NCBI GenBank assembly: GCA_030695945.1
Contig: JAUYOG010000022.1
Coordinates: 1 to 64,000 of the forward strand
DNA length: 64,000 bases
Origin: Ramlibacter sp.
Lineage (GTDB): Bacteria; Pseudomonadota; Gammaproteobacteria; Burkholderiales; Burkholderiaceae_C
Direction: 5' to 3'
The translations under genes were made by a program, and so were the position numbers. Every line of letters begins with the position of its first letter. Position 1 is the stretch's first letter. A model generated the notes under the pieces. That model did not search any database, was not told the origin of the DNA, and saw only the letters and a list, made by a program, of their open reading frames with translations. Shown here one piece after another: positions 38,320 to 47,254 of this stretch.

Positions 38320-40667
38320 CGATGGCCCGCCAGACACCCCCGGAAACCGCCAGCCCTCCTTCTGCGGCGTGGCTGGGCACCGTGGCCGTGGCGCTCGCCG
38401 CGCTGGGGTTCTTCGCGCCCTTTTCCTCGGCCGGCGTGGCGATCGCCATGGGCGCGCTCGTTCTGCTCGCGCTGTTGCGTGTGCCGGCTCTGTGGGCGCC
38501 GGCGCCCTGGAGGAACCCCGTGATGGCTGCGGGGCTGCTGCTGCTGGCGTTCATCGCCGTGCATTCGCTGGCGTTTTCCGGCTGGACCGAAGTCACGCTC
38601 CATGCCGTGAACCGCTACCACGAACTGCTGTTCGCCCCCCTGCTGCTGGTGCTCATGGCGGATGCCCGCCACCGGCTGCTGTTCATGCGCGCGCTGATGG
38701 CCGGCGCCGCGCTGCTGGCCCTCGTGCACTGGGTTTCCCTGGTGGAGCCCGGCCTGCGCGAGTCCCTCGCGACGCGGCGCATCTCCGCGGGTTTCGCGGT
38801 CGCCGTCTGCGCCTTCCTGGTGTTGATGCGCGCGCGTGCCTCGCTGAATCCGTGGCGCATGCGCGCCCTCGCGGCTTTCCTGGCCGCGACGGTGCTGTTC
38901 GCGATCGACGGCCGCACCGGACACGTCGTGCTGCTGGCGCTGGCGTCCTGCGCCGCGTGGCTGCACAGCCCGCCACGCTACCGGTGGGCGGCCGCGCTGG
39001 CCGGGCCCGTGGTGGTTGTCGTGCTCGCCATGAGTTCGTCCGCCGTGAAGGGCCGGCTCCAGGAGACTCTCAACGGCGGAGCGCGCAACGGCCAGACGGA
39101 AGCGCTGAGCTCCACCGGCATCCGCATCGAGCTGCTACAGCTGGCCGCGGACCTGGCCATCGAGCACCCCGTGACGGGTGTGGGCTATGCCCACTATGCG
39201 CAGGCGCATGAGCGCGCGGCGCAGGCGCGTTACGCGAACGATCCGTCCGGGCGCCTCATCCTGCAAGAGTCCTGGATCCGCGCGAGCAATCCGCACAACG
39301 AGTACCTGATGCAGCTGGTCGGCGGCGGCGCGGTGGCCCTCGCCCTTTTCCTGGCCTGGCTGGGCCTGGCCTTCCGGGCTGCCCTGCGCTCGACCGCGCC
39401 CGCCGATGCCCGCGGCATGCTGGCCGGTGTCGCCCTCGCCTTCGCCGTCGGCAGCCTGTTCAACTCGATGCTGATGGACTTCGGCGAGGGGCACCTGTAC
39501 ATGGCGCTGCTCGCCTGGCTGCTCGCCGAGAACGGCGCGGTGCGATCGAGCCCGCAGGGGGACGTGAAGCGCGTGGTGGTGATCGCGACGCGCCAGATCG
39601 GCGATGTCCTGCTGACCACGCCGCTCATTCGCCGGGCGCGGGACCGCTGGCCGCAGGCCCGCATCGAGGTGCTGGGTTTTGCGGGAACGCTGGGCATGCT
39701 GCGCGGAAACGCCGACGTCGCCGCGCTGGTGGAAACGCCTGCGCGGCCCGGCTGGCAAGGCATGCGCGCACTGGTCGGGCGCCTGTGGCGCCGCTACGAC
39801 CTCGCGCTGATCGCCGACCCGGGCGACCGCGCCCACCTGCTCGGGTGGATTGCCGCACGGCGGCGCCACGGCATCGTCCCTGCGCGCAGCGGCAGCAATT
39901 GGTGGAAGCGCGCCCTGCTGGACCACGTCGTGGTTGCCGCCGGGGACCTGGGCGCCGTGCACACGGCGGTCGAGAAGCAGGCGCTGCTTCCCGCAGCCGA
40001 GGGCGCCGCCGCGCAACCCGCGGCTGATGTGATCGCACCGCCGGCCGCGCCGCTGCCGCCCGCGGCGCAGGCGTTGCTCCAGCCCGGGGCCATCGTCGTC
40101 CACGCGCCGTCGATGTGGCCGTACAAGCAATGGCCGCTGGCGCACTTCGGGGCGCTGGTGCGGGCCCTGCTGGACGAGGGCCGGCAGGTCGTGCTCACCG
40201 GCAGTTCCGGCGAACGCGACCAGTCGTGCATCGAACCGCTTCGGGCGCTCGCGCCGCCGCCGGCGCTGCTGGACCTGTCCGGCCAGCTGGATTTCAACCA
40301 GCTGGTCACGCTGTTCCAGGGCGCCTCGCTCTACATCGGGCCCGACACGTCGGTCACGCACCTCGCGGCCGCCACGGGCGTGCCGGTGATCGCCATCTTC
40401 GGGCCCACGAACCCCCTGCGCTGGGCGCCCTGGCCGCGCCGCGCGGGCGGGCCGGTGGTGTTCGCGCGATCGGAGGGGGTGCAACAGGTGGGCAATGTCA
40501 CCGTGCTGCAGGGCTCCCAGGCGTGCGTGCCGTGTGGGCGCGCAGGCTGCGAAGACCACCGGCAAAGCCGCAGCGACTGCCTGGTGGACATCACGCCGGC
40601 GCGCGTCCTGGACCAGGCGCGGGCAGTCCTTGCCTCACGGCCTTTGAAGAGCATCGAAATCGTCTGA
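38316..40667 (+). CDS. O-antigen ligase/polymerase (WaaL-like) fused to GT9 heptosyltransferase
   Basis: A 783-residue two-domain protein with no stop between parts. Residues 1-410 form a polytopic O-antigen ligase (Wzy_C/WaaL type) with about ten hydrophobic segments, a large periplasmic loop containing LSSTGIRIELLQLAADLAIE and the ligase-typical ASNPHNEYL. Residues about 416-783 form a family 9 heptosyltransferase: RVVVIATRQIGDVLLTTPLI, HAPSMWPYKQWPLAHFGAL, and LYIGPDTSVTHLAAATGVPV. WaaL works in the periplasm and GT9 in the cytoplasm, so the linker at 410-416 should end on the cytoplasmic face. The start overlaps msbA; an alternative ATG is 6 nt later. Confidence 0.88.
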   Translation: MTMARQTPPETASPPSAAWLGTVAVALAALGFFAPFSSAGVAIAMGALVLLALLRVPALWAPAPWRNPVMAAGLLLLAFIAVHSLAFSGWTEVTLHAVNRYHELLFAPLLLVLMADARHRLLFMRALMAGAALLALVHWVSLVEPGLRESLATRRISAGFAVAVCAFLVLMRARASLNPWRMRALAAFLAATVLFAIDGRTGHVVLLALASCAAWLHSPPRYRWAAALAGPVVVVVLAMSSSAVKGRLQETLNGGARNGQTEALSSTGIRIELLQLAADLAIEHPVTGVGYAHYAQAHERAAQARYANDPSGRLILQESWIRASNPHNEYLMQLVGGGAVALALFLAWLGLAFRAALRSTAPADARGMLAGVALAFAVGSLFNSMLMDFGEGHLYMALLAWLLAENGAVRSSPQGDVKRVVVIATRQIGDVLLTTPLIRRARDRWPQARIEVLGFAGTLGMLRGNADVAALVETPARPGWQGMRALVGRLWRRYDLALIADPGDRAHLLGWIAARRRHGIVPARSGSNWWKRALLDHVVVAAGDLGAVHTAVEKQALLPAAEGAAAQPAADVIAPPAAPLPPAAQALLQPGAIVVHAPSMWPYKQWPLAHFGALVRALLDEGRQVVLTGSSGERDQSCIEPLRALAPPPALLDLSGQLDFNQLVTLFQGASLYIGPDTSVTHLAAATGVPVIAIFGPTNPLRWAPWPRRAGGPVVFARSEGVQQVGNVTVLQGSQACVPCGRAGCEDHRQSRSDCLVDITPARVLDQARAVLASRPLKSIEIV

Positions 40668-40677
40668 TCTTCGGCCG

Positions 40678-40780
40678 GACCAGGACGGGGCCTGGCCGCC
40701 TCCGCGAATGTCCCCCGTTGCGGGCTGCGCCCGCTACCTCCGCCTTGATTTCGCTGCGACGGCCAAGCCCCATCCTGGTC
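40678..40780 (-). repeat. Structured hairpin element, copy 1
   Basis: Outer stem 40678-40708 pairs with 40750-40780 (26 of 31 positions). The core contains TGTCCCCCG, an inner GCGGGC/GCCCGC stem and CTTGATTTCGC. Three of the five outer-stem mismatches become G-U pairs if the element is read from the minus strand (...GAAATCAAGG...GGGGGACATTC...). It lies in the gap between the WaaL-GT9 fusion and rng, which converge. The core is shared with three other copies. Confidence 0.75.
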
Positions 40781-40824
40781 CTGCGTGGTTGGCATCCCCA
40801 CGGGGGAGGCGCGCTCGCACCAAG

Positions 40825-40920
40825 GCCGAGGGGGCGTTCTGTGGGGCGAAATCAAGGAGGAGCGGAGCGGGCGCTCGCCCGCGAGCGGGGGACATTCGCC
40901 CCACAGAGCGCCACCTCGGC
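40825..40920 (+). repeat. Structured hairpin element, copy 2
   Basis: Outer stem 40825-40850 pairs with 40895-40920 (24 of 26 positions; one mismatch is a G-U pair on the plus strand). The core reads GAAATCAAGGAGGAGCG, then GCGGGCGCTCGCCCGC, then GGGGGACATTCGC. It is in opposite orientation to copy 1, 44 nt away. The stem sequence is unrelated to that of copy 1. Confidence 0.75.
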
Positions 40921-40950
40921 CGCCCGCGCGCCCAAGTAACCGCCGGTGGG

Positions 40951-42426
40951 CTACAGCAGCACGATGTCGTATTGCTCCTGGCCCATCGCGCTCTCGCTTT
41001 GCAGCGAAATCGGCTTGCCGATGAAGTCCGACAGGCCGGCCAGGTGCTGGCTTTCCTCGTCCAGGAACAGCTCGATCACCTTGGGCGACGCGACGACGCG
41101 GTACTCGCGCGGGTTGAACTGCCGCGCCTCCCGCAGGATCTCGCGCAGGATGTCGTAGGCCACGCTGCGCGCCGTCTTCACGGTGCCCTTGCCCTGGCAG
41201 GCCTCGCAAGGCTCGCAGAGCATGTGGGCCAGCGATTCGCGCGTTCGCTTGCGCGTCATTTCCACCAGGCCCAGCTGCGAGAAGCCGCCGGCCATGGTCT
41301 TGACGCGGTCGCGGGCGAGCTGCTTGCGGAACTCGGCCAGCACGGCTTCCCGGTGGTCTTCGCGCCCCATGTCGATGAAGTCCACGATGATGATGCCGCC
41401 CAGGTTGCGCAAGCGCAGCTGCCGCGCGATCGCCTGCGCGGCCTCCAGGTTGGTCTTGAAAATCGTGTCGTCGAAATTGCGGGCGCCTACGAAGCCGCCC
41501 GTGTTGACGTCCACCGTCGTCAGCGCCTCGGTCTGGTCCACGATCAGGTAGCCGCCCGACTTCAGCTCCACCCGCCGCCCGAGGGCTTTCGCGATCTCGT
41601 CGTCGATGGAGAACAGGTCGAAGATCGGCCGCTCGCCCTTGTACAGCTGCAGGCGCTCCGCGGCGGCGGGCATGAACTCGCGGCCGAACGCCTGCAGGTG
41701 GCTGAACTGCTCGTGCGAATCGATGCGGATCGTCTGCGTCTCCTCGCTCACGAGATCGCGCAGCACGCGCTGCAGCAGGCTCAGGTCCTGGTGCAGCAGC
41801 GACATCGGCGCCAGCCGGCTCGCGGCTTCGCGGATGCGCGCCCAGGTCTTGCGCAGGTAGGCAATGTCCTCGGCCAGCTCGGCGTCGGAGGCGTCTTCGC
41901 CGTTGGTGCGCAGGATGAAGCCGCCGCCCGGCTCGCCCACCAGGGCCTGCAGGCGCGAGCGCAAGGCTTCCCGCTGGTCCGCGGGGATCTTCTGCGAGAC
42001 GCCGACATGGTCGTCCTGCGGCAGGAACACCAGCAGGCGCCCCGCGATGCTGATCTGCGTGGACAGCCGCGCGCCCTTGCTGCCGATCGGGTCCTTGATC
42101 ACCTGCACCATGAGGGCCTGGCCCTCGAACACCTGCTTTTCGATGGGCACCTGGGGCAGGCTGTTGCGCACGAACCCGGGCGGCTCGCCTTCGGGCTGCC
42201 TGTGCCAGACGTCGGCCACGTGCAGGAACGCCGCGCGTTCGAGCCCGATATCGATGAAAGCCGATTGCATGCCGGGCAGCACCCGCGCCACCTTGCCCAG
42301 GTAGACGTTGCCCACCAGGCCGCGCTCGAGGGTGCGCTCCACGTGCAGTTCCTGCACCGCGCCGTTCTCCACGATGGCCACCCGCGTTTCCTGGGGGGAC
42401 CAGTTGACCAGGATGTCCTGCTGCAT
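40951..42426 (-). CDS. rng: Ribonuclease G
   Basis: A 491-residue single-strand endoribonuclease that matures 16S rRNA 5' ends and decays mRNA. It has an S1-like domain (MQQDILVNWSPQETRVAI), an RNase-H-like catalytic part with the metal-binding DFIDM (VDFIDMGREDHR) and DVNTGGF, and a C-terminal zinc-link CEPCEACQGKG. The ATG at 42426 matches the family start; a GTG six codons upstream is possible. It is shorter than RNase E, with no C-terminal degradosome scaffold, which supports RNase G. Confidence 0.94.
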   Translation of the reverse strand: MQQDILVNWSPQETRVAIVENGAVQELHVERTLERGLVGNVYLGKVARVLPGMQSAFIDIGLERAAFLHVADVWHRQPEGEPPGFVRNSLPQVPIEKQVFEGQALMVQVIKDPIGSKGARLSTQISIAGRLLVFLPQDDHVGVSQKIPADQREALRSRLQALVGEPGGGFILRTNGEDASDAELAEDIAYLRKTWARIREAASRLAPMSLLHQDLSLLQRVLRDLVSEETQTIRIDSHEQFSHLQAFGREFMPAAAERLQLYKGERPIFDLFSIDDEIAKALGRRVELKSGGYLIVDQTEALTTVDVNTGGFVGARNFDDTIFKTNLEAAQAIARQLRLRNLGGIIIVDFIDMGREDHREAVLAEFRKQLARDRVKTMAGGFSQLGLVEMTRKRTRESLAHMLCEPCEACQGKGTVKTARSVAYDILREILREARQFNPREYRVVASPKVIELFLDEESQHLAGLSDFIGKPISLQSESAMGQEQYDIVLL

Positions 42427-42498
42427 GGACTGAGAATAACCCACCCAAGGCTGAGTAGCGCTTTGATAAACTGAAATCGGTCCCGTCGAGCAGTACCC

Positions 42499-43914
42499 AT
42501 GAATCCTTCACCGCCGTCTCCCCTCTTCCTCCAGGGCGGGCACGAGATGGGGCAGCGGATCCGGGACTTCGAGTGGGCCTCGCATCCCCTGGGGCCCCCG
42601 CACCAATGGCCGCCGGCGCTGCAGATGGCATTGAGCCTGTGCCTGAACTCGAGCTTCCCGACGGCCATCTACTGGGGCCCCGAGCTTCACCTCTTCTACA
42701 ACGATGCGTGGTCGGTCATCCCCGCGGAGCGGCATCCGTGGGCGCTCGGCCGGCCCGCCCGCGACGTGTGGTCGGACATCTGGAGCGTGGTGGGACCCCA
42801 GCTCGCGCACGTCATCGCCACGGGCGAAGGCATCGCCCAGTTCGAGCAGATGCTGCCGATGGAGCGCGGCGGCGTGGTTCGCGAAACCTGGTGGAACTAC
42901 AGCTTCACGGCGCTGCGCAATGCGGACAACAGCATCGGCGGGGTCTTCAACCAGGGCAACGAGATCACCCACCTGGTGCTGGCGCGCCGGCAGCGCCAGG
43001 AGGAGCTCGCGCGCCTGCGCGGCTGGTTCCGGCAGGCGCCCGCGCCCATCGCCCTGCTGCGCGGCCCGACGCACGTGTTCGAGATCGCCAACGACGCCTA
43101 CATGGCCCTCGTGGGCGGGCGCGACTTGCTGGGCAAGTCGGTGAAGGAAGCGCTGCCCGAGGCCGACGAGCAGGGTTTCGTCGCCCTGCTCGACAAGGTG
43201 TACCGCACCGGCCGGCCCTATCTCGCCGCCTCCAGTTCGATCAGGCTGCAGCGCGCGCCGGACCAGCCCCGCGAAGAGCGCGTGCTCGACTTCATCTACC
43301 AGCCGGTGGTGGATCCGGTGGGCCGAGTCGACGGCATCTTCGTGCTGGTGACGGACGTCACCGACCGTGCACGCGCCGAAACGGCGCTGCGGTTGTCGAA
43401 TTGGCAGCTGGCCGAGGAACGGGCGCGCCTGTCGGCGACGGTCGAAGCCGAGCAGCGGGCCCAGGCGGCGCTGCGCCGGTTCAACGAGACCCTGGAGGCG
43501 CACGTCAACTTGCGCACCGCGCAACTGGAGCGCACTGTCGCCGAGCAGGTTTCGATTGCCGACCGGCTGCGGGCGACGTTCGAAACCAGCCTGCTCTACC
43601 AGGGGTTCCTCGACACCAATGGTACGCTGCTGGACGCGAACACGACCTCCCTGAAAAGCATCCAGGCGAAGCTCAGCGACGTGGTGGGCCGGCCCTTCTG
43701 GGAAACACCGTGGTTCACCTCGACACCCGGGCTGCCGGAGTTCACGCGCCAGGCCGTGGCGATGGCCCTGGGCGGCCAACCGGTGAGGCGGCAACTGGAA
43801 GCGAACCTGCCGATCGGGACCCGGCGTTTCGATTACTCCCTGCGGCCGGTGTACAACGAACGGGGCGAAGTGATCGGCGTCGTCCCCGAGGCGGTGGATA
43901 TCACCGACCGCTGA
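42499..43914 (+). CDS. Multi-PAS signal protein lacking a kinase domain
   Basis: A 471-residue cytoplasmic protein. PAS-like domains lie at about 20-160 (FPTAIYWGPELHLFYNDAWS), 175-300 (QAPAPIALLRGPTHVFEIAN) and 360-471 (LDTNGTLLDANTTSL). A coiled coil (305-350) lies between the last two. It ends at VPEAVDITDR, where sister proteins continue into a histidine kinase. No HisKA, HATPase, GGDEF or EAL motif follows. It may be a sensor partner acting through PAS dimers, or a truncated kinase. It is divergent from rng (72-nt gap) and converges on maf. Confidence 0.82.
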   Translation: MNPSPPSPLFLQGGHEMGQRIRDFEWASHPLGPPHQWPPALQMALSLCLNSSFPTAIYWGPELHLFYNDAWSVIPAERHPWALGRPARDVWSDIWSVVGPQLAHVIATGEGIAQFEQMLPMERGGVVRETWWNYSFTALRNADNSIGGVFNQGNEITHLVLARRQRQEELARLRGWFRQAPAPIALLRGPTHVFEIANDAYMALVGGRDLLGKSVKEALPEADEQGFVALLDKVYRTGRPYLAASSSIRLQRAPDQPREERVLDFIYQPVVDPVGRVDGIFVLVTDVTDRARAETALRLSNWQLAEERARLSATVEAEQRAQAALRRFNETLEAHVNLRTAQLERTVAEQVSIADRLRATFETSLLYQGFLDTNGTLLDANTTSLKSIQAKLSDVVGRPFWETPWFTSTPGLPEFTRQAVAMALGGQPVRRQLEANLPIGTRRFDYSLRPVYNERGEVIGVVPEAVDITDR

Positions 43915-43918
43915 CGCT

Positions 43919-44521
43919 TCAGCCCGTTGCGCGCACGCCGAGCTCGCGCAGCAGCAGCGCCGTCTCGTACATGGGCAGGCCCATGATCCCGGAGTAACTG
44001 CCGCTGATGTGCGAAATGTGGGCCGCGGCCCTGCCCTGGATCGCGTATGCGCCGGCCTTGCCCATCGGCTCCCCGCTGGCCACGTAGTCCCGGATGTGCG
44101 CCTGCGTCCACGCGGCGAAAGTCACGCGCGAGTCGCTCAGGGCCTCCCGGCGCTTGCGCCCTGACTGGAGGGCAATCGCGGTGAGCACGCGGTGCGTGCG
44201 GCCGGACAGCTCGCGCAGCATGCGCGCGGCATCCTTGGCATCGGCCGGCTTGCCGTAGATCGTGCGGCCCAGCGCCACGGTGGTGTCGGAACAGAGGATC
44301 GGCGCAGGCGGCAGGCCCCGCTTTTCCAGGCGTGCCAGCGCGGCGTCGAGCTTCAGCCCCGTGACGCGTTTGACGTAGGGCGCGGGTGCTTCGCCGGGCA
44401 ATACCTCTTCGAGCGATTCGGTGTCCTCGCCGGGGTCCGGCAGCAGCAGCTCGTGCTTGACGCCCAGCTGCTCGAGCAGTTGCCTGCGACGCGGGCTTTG
44501 CGAGGCGAGATAAATGAACAT
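43919..44521 (-). CDS. maf: Maf-like nucleoside triphosphate pyrophosphatase
   Basis: A 200-residue house-cleaning enzyme hydrolysing modified or non-canonical dNTP/NTPs to monophosphates. The N-terminal motif LASQSPRRRQLLEQLG is diagnostic; SDTTVALGRTIYGKP carries the catalytic Asp, and GAYAIQGRAA the later Gln/Gly block. It is the seventh and last gene of the yebC operon. ATG 44521 is chosen; an in-frame ATG at 44533 lies inside the REP-like hairpin and adds only four residues. Confidence 0.92.
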   Translation of the reverse strand: MFIYLASQSPRRRQLLEQLGVKHELLLPDPGEDTESLEEVLPGEAPAPYVKRVTGLKLDAALARLEKRGLPPAPILCSDTTVALGRTIYGKPADAKDAARMLRELSGRTHRVLTAIALQSGRKRREALSDSRVTFAAWTQAHIRDYVASGEPMGKAGAYAIQGRAAAHISHISGSYSGIMGLPMYETALLLRELGVRATG

Positions 44522-44526
44522 AGGCA

Positions 44527-44603
44527 CTGTCATGCCGGACTTGATCCGGCGTCCATCGCGGCGAGCAGATATGGATTGCGGGTCAAGCCCGCAATGACAG
44601 CCC
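44527..44603. repeat. REP-like double hairpin between rlmH and maf
   Basis: Two hairpins in tandem: GCCGGA-CTTGA-TCCGGC (44534-44550) and ATTGCGGG-TCAAG-CCCGCAAT (44575-44595) followed by GACAGCC. The second has the same loop type and 3' tail as the hairpin at 23071. It fills the rlmH-maf gap in an otherwise tightly overlapped operon and could reduce maf expression. Confidence 0.7.
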
Positions 44604-44605
44604 TG

Positions 44606-45073
44606 TTACTCACGGTGATACGGATGATTCGCGTTGATGGACCATGCACGGTACAGCTGCTCCACCAGCAGCACGCGCACCATGGCGTGCGGCAGCGTGA
44701 GGTCCGACAGGCGGATGCGCTCGTGCGCCGCCTGCTTGAAGCCGGGATCGAGGCCATCGGGGCCGCCGATGACCAGCGCCACGTCGCCGCCCTGCAGCTG
44801 CCAGCCCTTGAGCCGGGCCGCGAGCGCCATGGTGGTGAGCGCCGTGCCGCGCTCGTCCAGCGCCACCACGTGGGTTCCCCTGGGAATGGCGGCCTCGATG
44901 CGCTGGCGCTCGGCCGCGTACAGCGTTTCCAGAGTCTTGGAGGCGCGCGGCTCGGTCTTGACGGCCTTCAGCTCCACCCTCAGCTCGGGTGGAAAGCGCT
45001 TGGCGTAGTCGTCCCAGGCGGCCTGGGCCCAGTCGGGCACCCGCAGGCCGACCGCCACGACCAGCAGCTTCAT
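44606..45073 (-). CDS. rlmH: 23S rRNA pseudouridine1915 N3-methyltransferase RlmH
   Basis: A 155-residue SPOUT methyltransferase acting on helix 69 of 23S rRNA after 70S assembly. [15 protein letters not shown] at the start, the knot motif VIGGPDGLD and the end [18 protein letters not shown]...HPYHRE are characteristic (HxPYHRE is the family's C-terminal signature). The ATG overlaps the rsfS stop (ATGA). Confidence 0.96.
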   Translation of the reverse strand: MKLLVVAVGLRVPDWAQAAWDDYAKRFPPELRVELKAVKTEPRASKTLETLYAAERQRIEAAIPRGTHVVALDERGTALTTMALAARLKGWQLQGGDVALVIGGPDGLDPGFKQAAHERIRLSDLTLPHAMVRVLLVEQLYRAWSINANHPYHRE

Positions 45074-45738
45074 TTCTTGCGGGTCGGGCTCTTGCGGGGC
45101 GCGCTCTTGCCTGCCGCGCTCTTGCCGGCCGTGCTCTTGGCGGCGGGGCTCTTGGCGGCGGGACGGCGCGTGGGGACGACGTATTTCTTGGCGGGCGCTT
45201 TTTTCACAGGCGCCTTGGCCGCCGTTTTTGCCGGGGTGGTGCCACGGCCGGTGCTGCCGGCCGCCCCCGTTTTCTTCGCAGTTGCCTTTGCTGCAGGTTT
45301 CGCGGCCGCCTTGTGGGCAGGCTTTCTCGCCGCGGATTTCGTTTCGGGCTCGGCCGTCGCCGGCTTCGGTGCGCCAAATTTCAGCCGCACCGGCTTCTCG
45401 CCCCAGATCTCTTCGAGATGATAGTACGTCCGGATCGCCGGTTGCATGATGTGCGCGACGGCGGCGCCGCAATCCACGATGATCCATTCGCCGTTGTCCT
45501 CGCCTTCGATGCGTGGCTTGGGAAAGCCTGCTTCACGCACTGCATCCCGCACGCTGGAGGCCAGCGCCTTGGTCTGCCGGTTGGAGGTGCCCGACGCGAC
45601 GATCACGCGCTCGAACAGGGGCGATAGGTGCTCGGTGTTGAAAACCTGGATGTCGTGCCCTTTGACGTCCTCCAGTCCATCGACGATGGCTCGCTGGAGT
45701 CGTTGGGTGTCTTTTCTTGCGGCGGCTTCTTGTGTCAT
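45070..45738 (-). CDS. rsfS: Ribosome silencing factor RsfS with a lysine/alanine-rich tail
   Basis: A 222-residue protein. Residues 1-120 are the RsfS domain ([34 protein letters not shown]), which binds uL14 and stops subunit joining in starvation. Residues about 125-222 are a low-complexity tail of K, A, P and T repeats (such as [12 protein letters not shown]), like a histone-H1 tail, not part of the usual 105-residue factor. The tail may bind rRNA or DNA. It overlaps nadD by one base and rlmH by four. Confidence 0.92.
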   Translation of the reverse strand: MTQEAAARKDTQRLQRAIVDGLEDVKGHDIQVFNTEHLSPLFERVIVASGTSNRQTKALASSVRDAVREAGFPKPRIEGEDNGEWIIVDCGAAVAHIMQPAIRTYYHLEEIWGEKPVRLKFGAPKPATAEPETKSAARKPAHKAAAKPAAKATAKKTGAAGSTGRGTTPAKTAAKAPVKKAPAKKYVVPTRRPAAKSPAAKSTAGKSAAGKSAPRKSPTRKK

Positions 45739-46325
45739 CAGGCAGGTCGGTAAAGGGAATGTCGGTCAATATAGCGTGCAACGCCCGGCGGGACCAGATG
45801 GTCTATCCCTTCATGGGCGGCGACGCGCTCGCGAACCTCGGTGGCGCTCTCGGGCATTTCGGGCAGGCGCAGCAGCTTCAGCTCGGCTTCAGCAGGCAGG
45901 GCGCGGGGCGCATCGGCGTCGGTGGAGGCCCGCGCGGCCATGCAGATCGTGGCGAGCGCGGGGATGGCCTGCCACTCGCGCCAGCGGGTCAGCGAGACGG
46001 CCTGGTCTTCCCCCATGATGAGGAAAAGCTCGGCCTGAGGCTGCTCCGCCTTCAGTTCGCGCAAGGTGTCGATGGTGTAGGTGGGGCCGGGGCGGCGCAA
46101 CTCGCGCTCGTCGATCACCGTATGGGGCAGCTCGCCGAAAGCGATCCGCGCCATCGCCAGCCGATGCTCCGCCGGGCTCAGCGCCTGGGCTTTATGCCAC
46201 GCGTCGCCGGTGGGGAAGATCCGCAGCTCGTCGAGGTTGAGTTGTTCGACCGCGGCACGGGCCAGCGCGACGTGAGCGACGTGCGGCGGGTCGAACGCCC
46301 CCCCGAACATCCCCACGCGCTTCAC
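45738..46325 (-). CDS. nadD: Nicotinate-nucleotide adenylyltransferase NadD
   Basis: A 195-residue enzyme making deamido-NAD from nicotinate mononucleotide and ATP. The nucleotidyltransferase motif GGAFDPPHVAH is at residues 7-17. IGLL-type ISSTEVR is represented by ESATEVRER near the end. The GTG at 46325 gives VKRVGMFGG; upstream codons lie in hemF's end. It is in the operon yebC-purD-hemF-nadD-rsfS-rlmH-maf, and is next to rsfS in many bacteria. Confidence 0.93.
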   Translation of the reverse strand: MKRVGMFGGAFDPPHVAHVALARAAVEQLNLDELRIFPTGDAWHKAQALSPAEHRLAMARIAFGELPHTVIDERELRRPGPTYTIDTLRELKAEQPQAELFLIMGEDQAVSLTRWREWQAIPALATICMAARASTDADAPRALPAEAELKLLRLPEMPESATEVRERVAAHEGIDHLVPPGVARYIDRHSLYRPA

Positions 46326-46333
46326 GGCGCTTG

Positions 46334-47245
46334 TCAAACCCAATCCCTCCGGACCAGGAACTTCTTGTACAGGTCGTCCTCGGGCGAGCCCGGGCGCGTC
46401 TGGCGCTGGTAGGCCCAGCTCGCCAGCGGCGGCATGGACATCAGGATCGACTCGGTGCGGCCGCCCGACTGCAGGCCGAAATGCGTGCCACGGTCCCAGA
46501 CCAGGTTGAATTCGACGTAGCGGCCGCGCCGGTACAGCTGGAAGTTGCGCTCCCGCTCGCCATAGGGAATGGCCTTGCGGATGTTCAGGATCGGCAGGTA
46601 CGCGTCCAGGAAAGCGTCGCCGACCGAGCTCATGAGCGCGAAGCTGTTCATGAAGCCGTTCTCGGCGAAATCGTCGAAGAAGATGCCGCCGACGCCGCGC
46701 GGCTCCTCGCGATGCTTCAGATAGAAGTATTCGTCGCACCAGGTCTTGAAGCGCGGGTACTTGTCCGCACCGAACGGCTCCAATGCGTTCTTGCAGACGG
46801 TGTGGAAGTGCACGGCGTCTTCCTCGAAGCCGTAATAAGGGGTCAGGTACATGCCGCCGCCGAACCAGAACACCGGCTCGCCCTTTTCGGGCGTGGCCGT
46901 GACCATGCGCACGTTCATGTGCACCGTCGGCGCATAAGGGTTGCGCGGGTGGAAGACCAGCGACACGCCCAGCGCCTCGAAGCCCGAGCCGGCCAGGTCC
47001 GGCCGGTGCTGGGTGGCCGAGGGCGGCAGGCGCGGGCCCACCACGTGCGAGAAGCCGCAACCGGCGCGCTCGAACACCTTGCCGTCTTCCAGGATCATCG
47101 TGGTGCCGTCGCCTTGGAGTGTTTCCCCCTTGCCCTTCTTCCACTTGTCCTTGGTGAAGGCGCCGCCGTCCACCCCGGCGCAGGCCGTGGTGATGCGCTC
47201 CTGCAGGTCCGTGAGGTAATCGCGTACGCTGTCGACGTTGGTCAT
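46334..47245 (-). CDS. hemF: Oxygen-dependent coproporphyrinogen III oxidase HemF
   Basis: A 303-residue cytoplasmic enzyme of heme synthesis, decarboxylating two propionates with O2. Family motifs: [33 protein letters not shown], and [17 protein letters not shown] with [12 protein letters not shown] near the end. The AAGGAG before the ATG is good. Its gene is 9 nt after purD. Confidence 0.97.
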   Translation of the reverse strand: MTNVDSVRDYLTDLQERITTACAGVDGGAFTKDKWKKGKGETLQGDGTTMILEDGKVFERAGCGFSHVVGPRLPPSATQHRPDLAGSGFEALGVSLVFHPRNPYAPTVHMNVRMVTATPEKGEPVFWFGGGMYLTPYYGFEEDAVHFHTVCKNALEPFGADKYPRFKTWCDEYFYLKHREEPRGVGGIFFDDFAENGFMNSFALMSSVGDAFLDAYLPILNIRKAIPYGERERNFQLYRRGRYVEFNLVWDRGTHFGLQSGGRTESILMSMPPLASWAYQRQTRPGSPEDDLYKKFLVRRDWV

Positions 47246-47254
47246 GCTGCTCCT

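Noticed and set aside
40708-40937. Short frames over the hairpin elements at 40.7-40.9 kb and 51.0-51.25 kb, such as MSPVAGCARYLRL
   Set aside because: The shared peptide is a by-product of the repeated hairpin core; frames are not conserved beyond it and stems pair instead.
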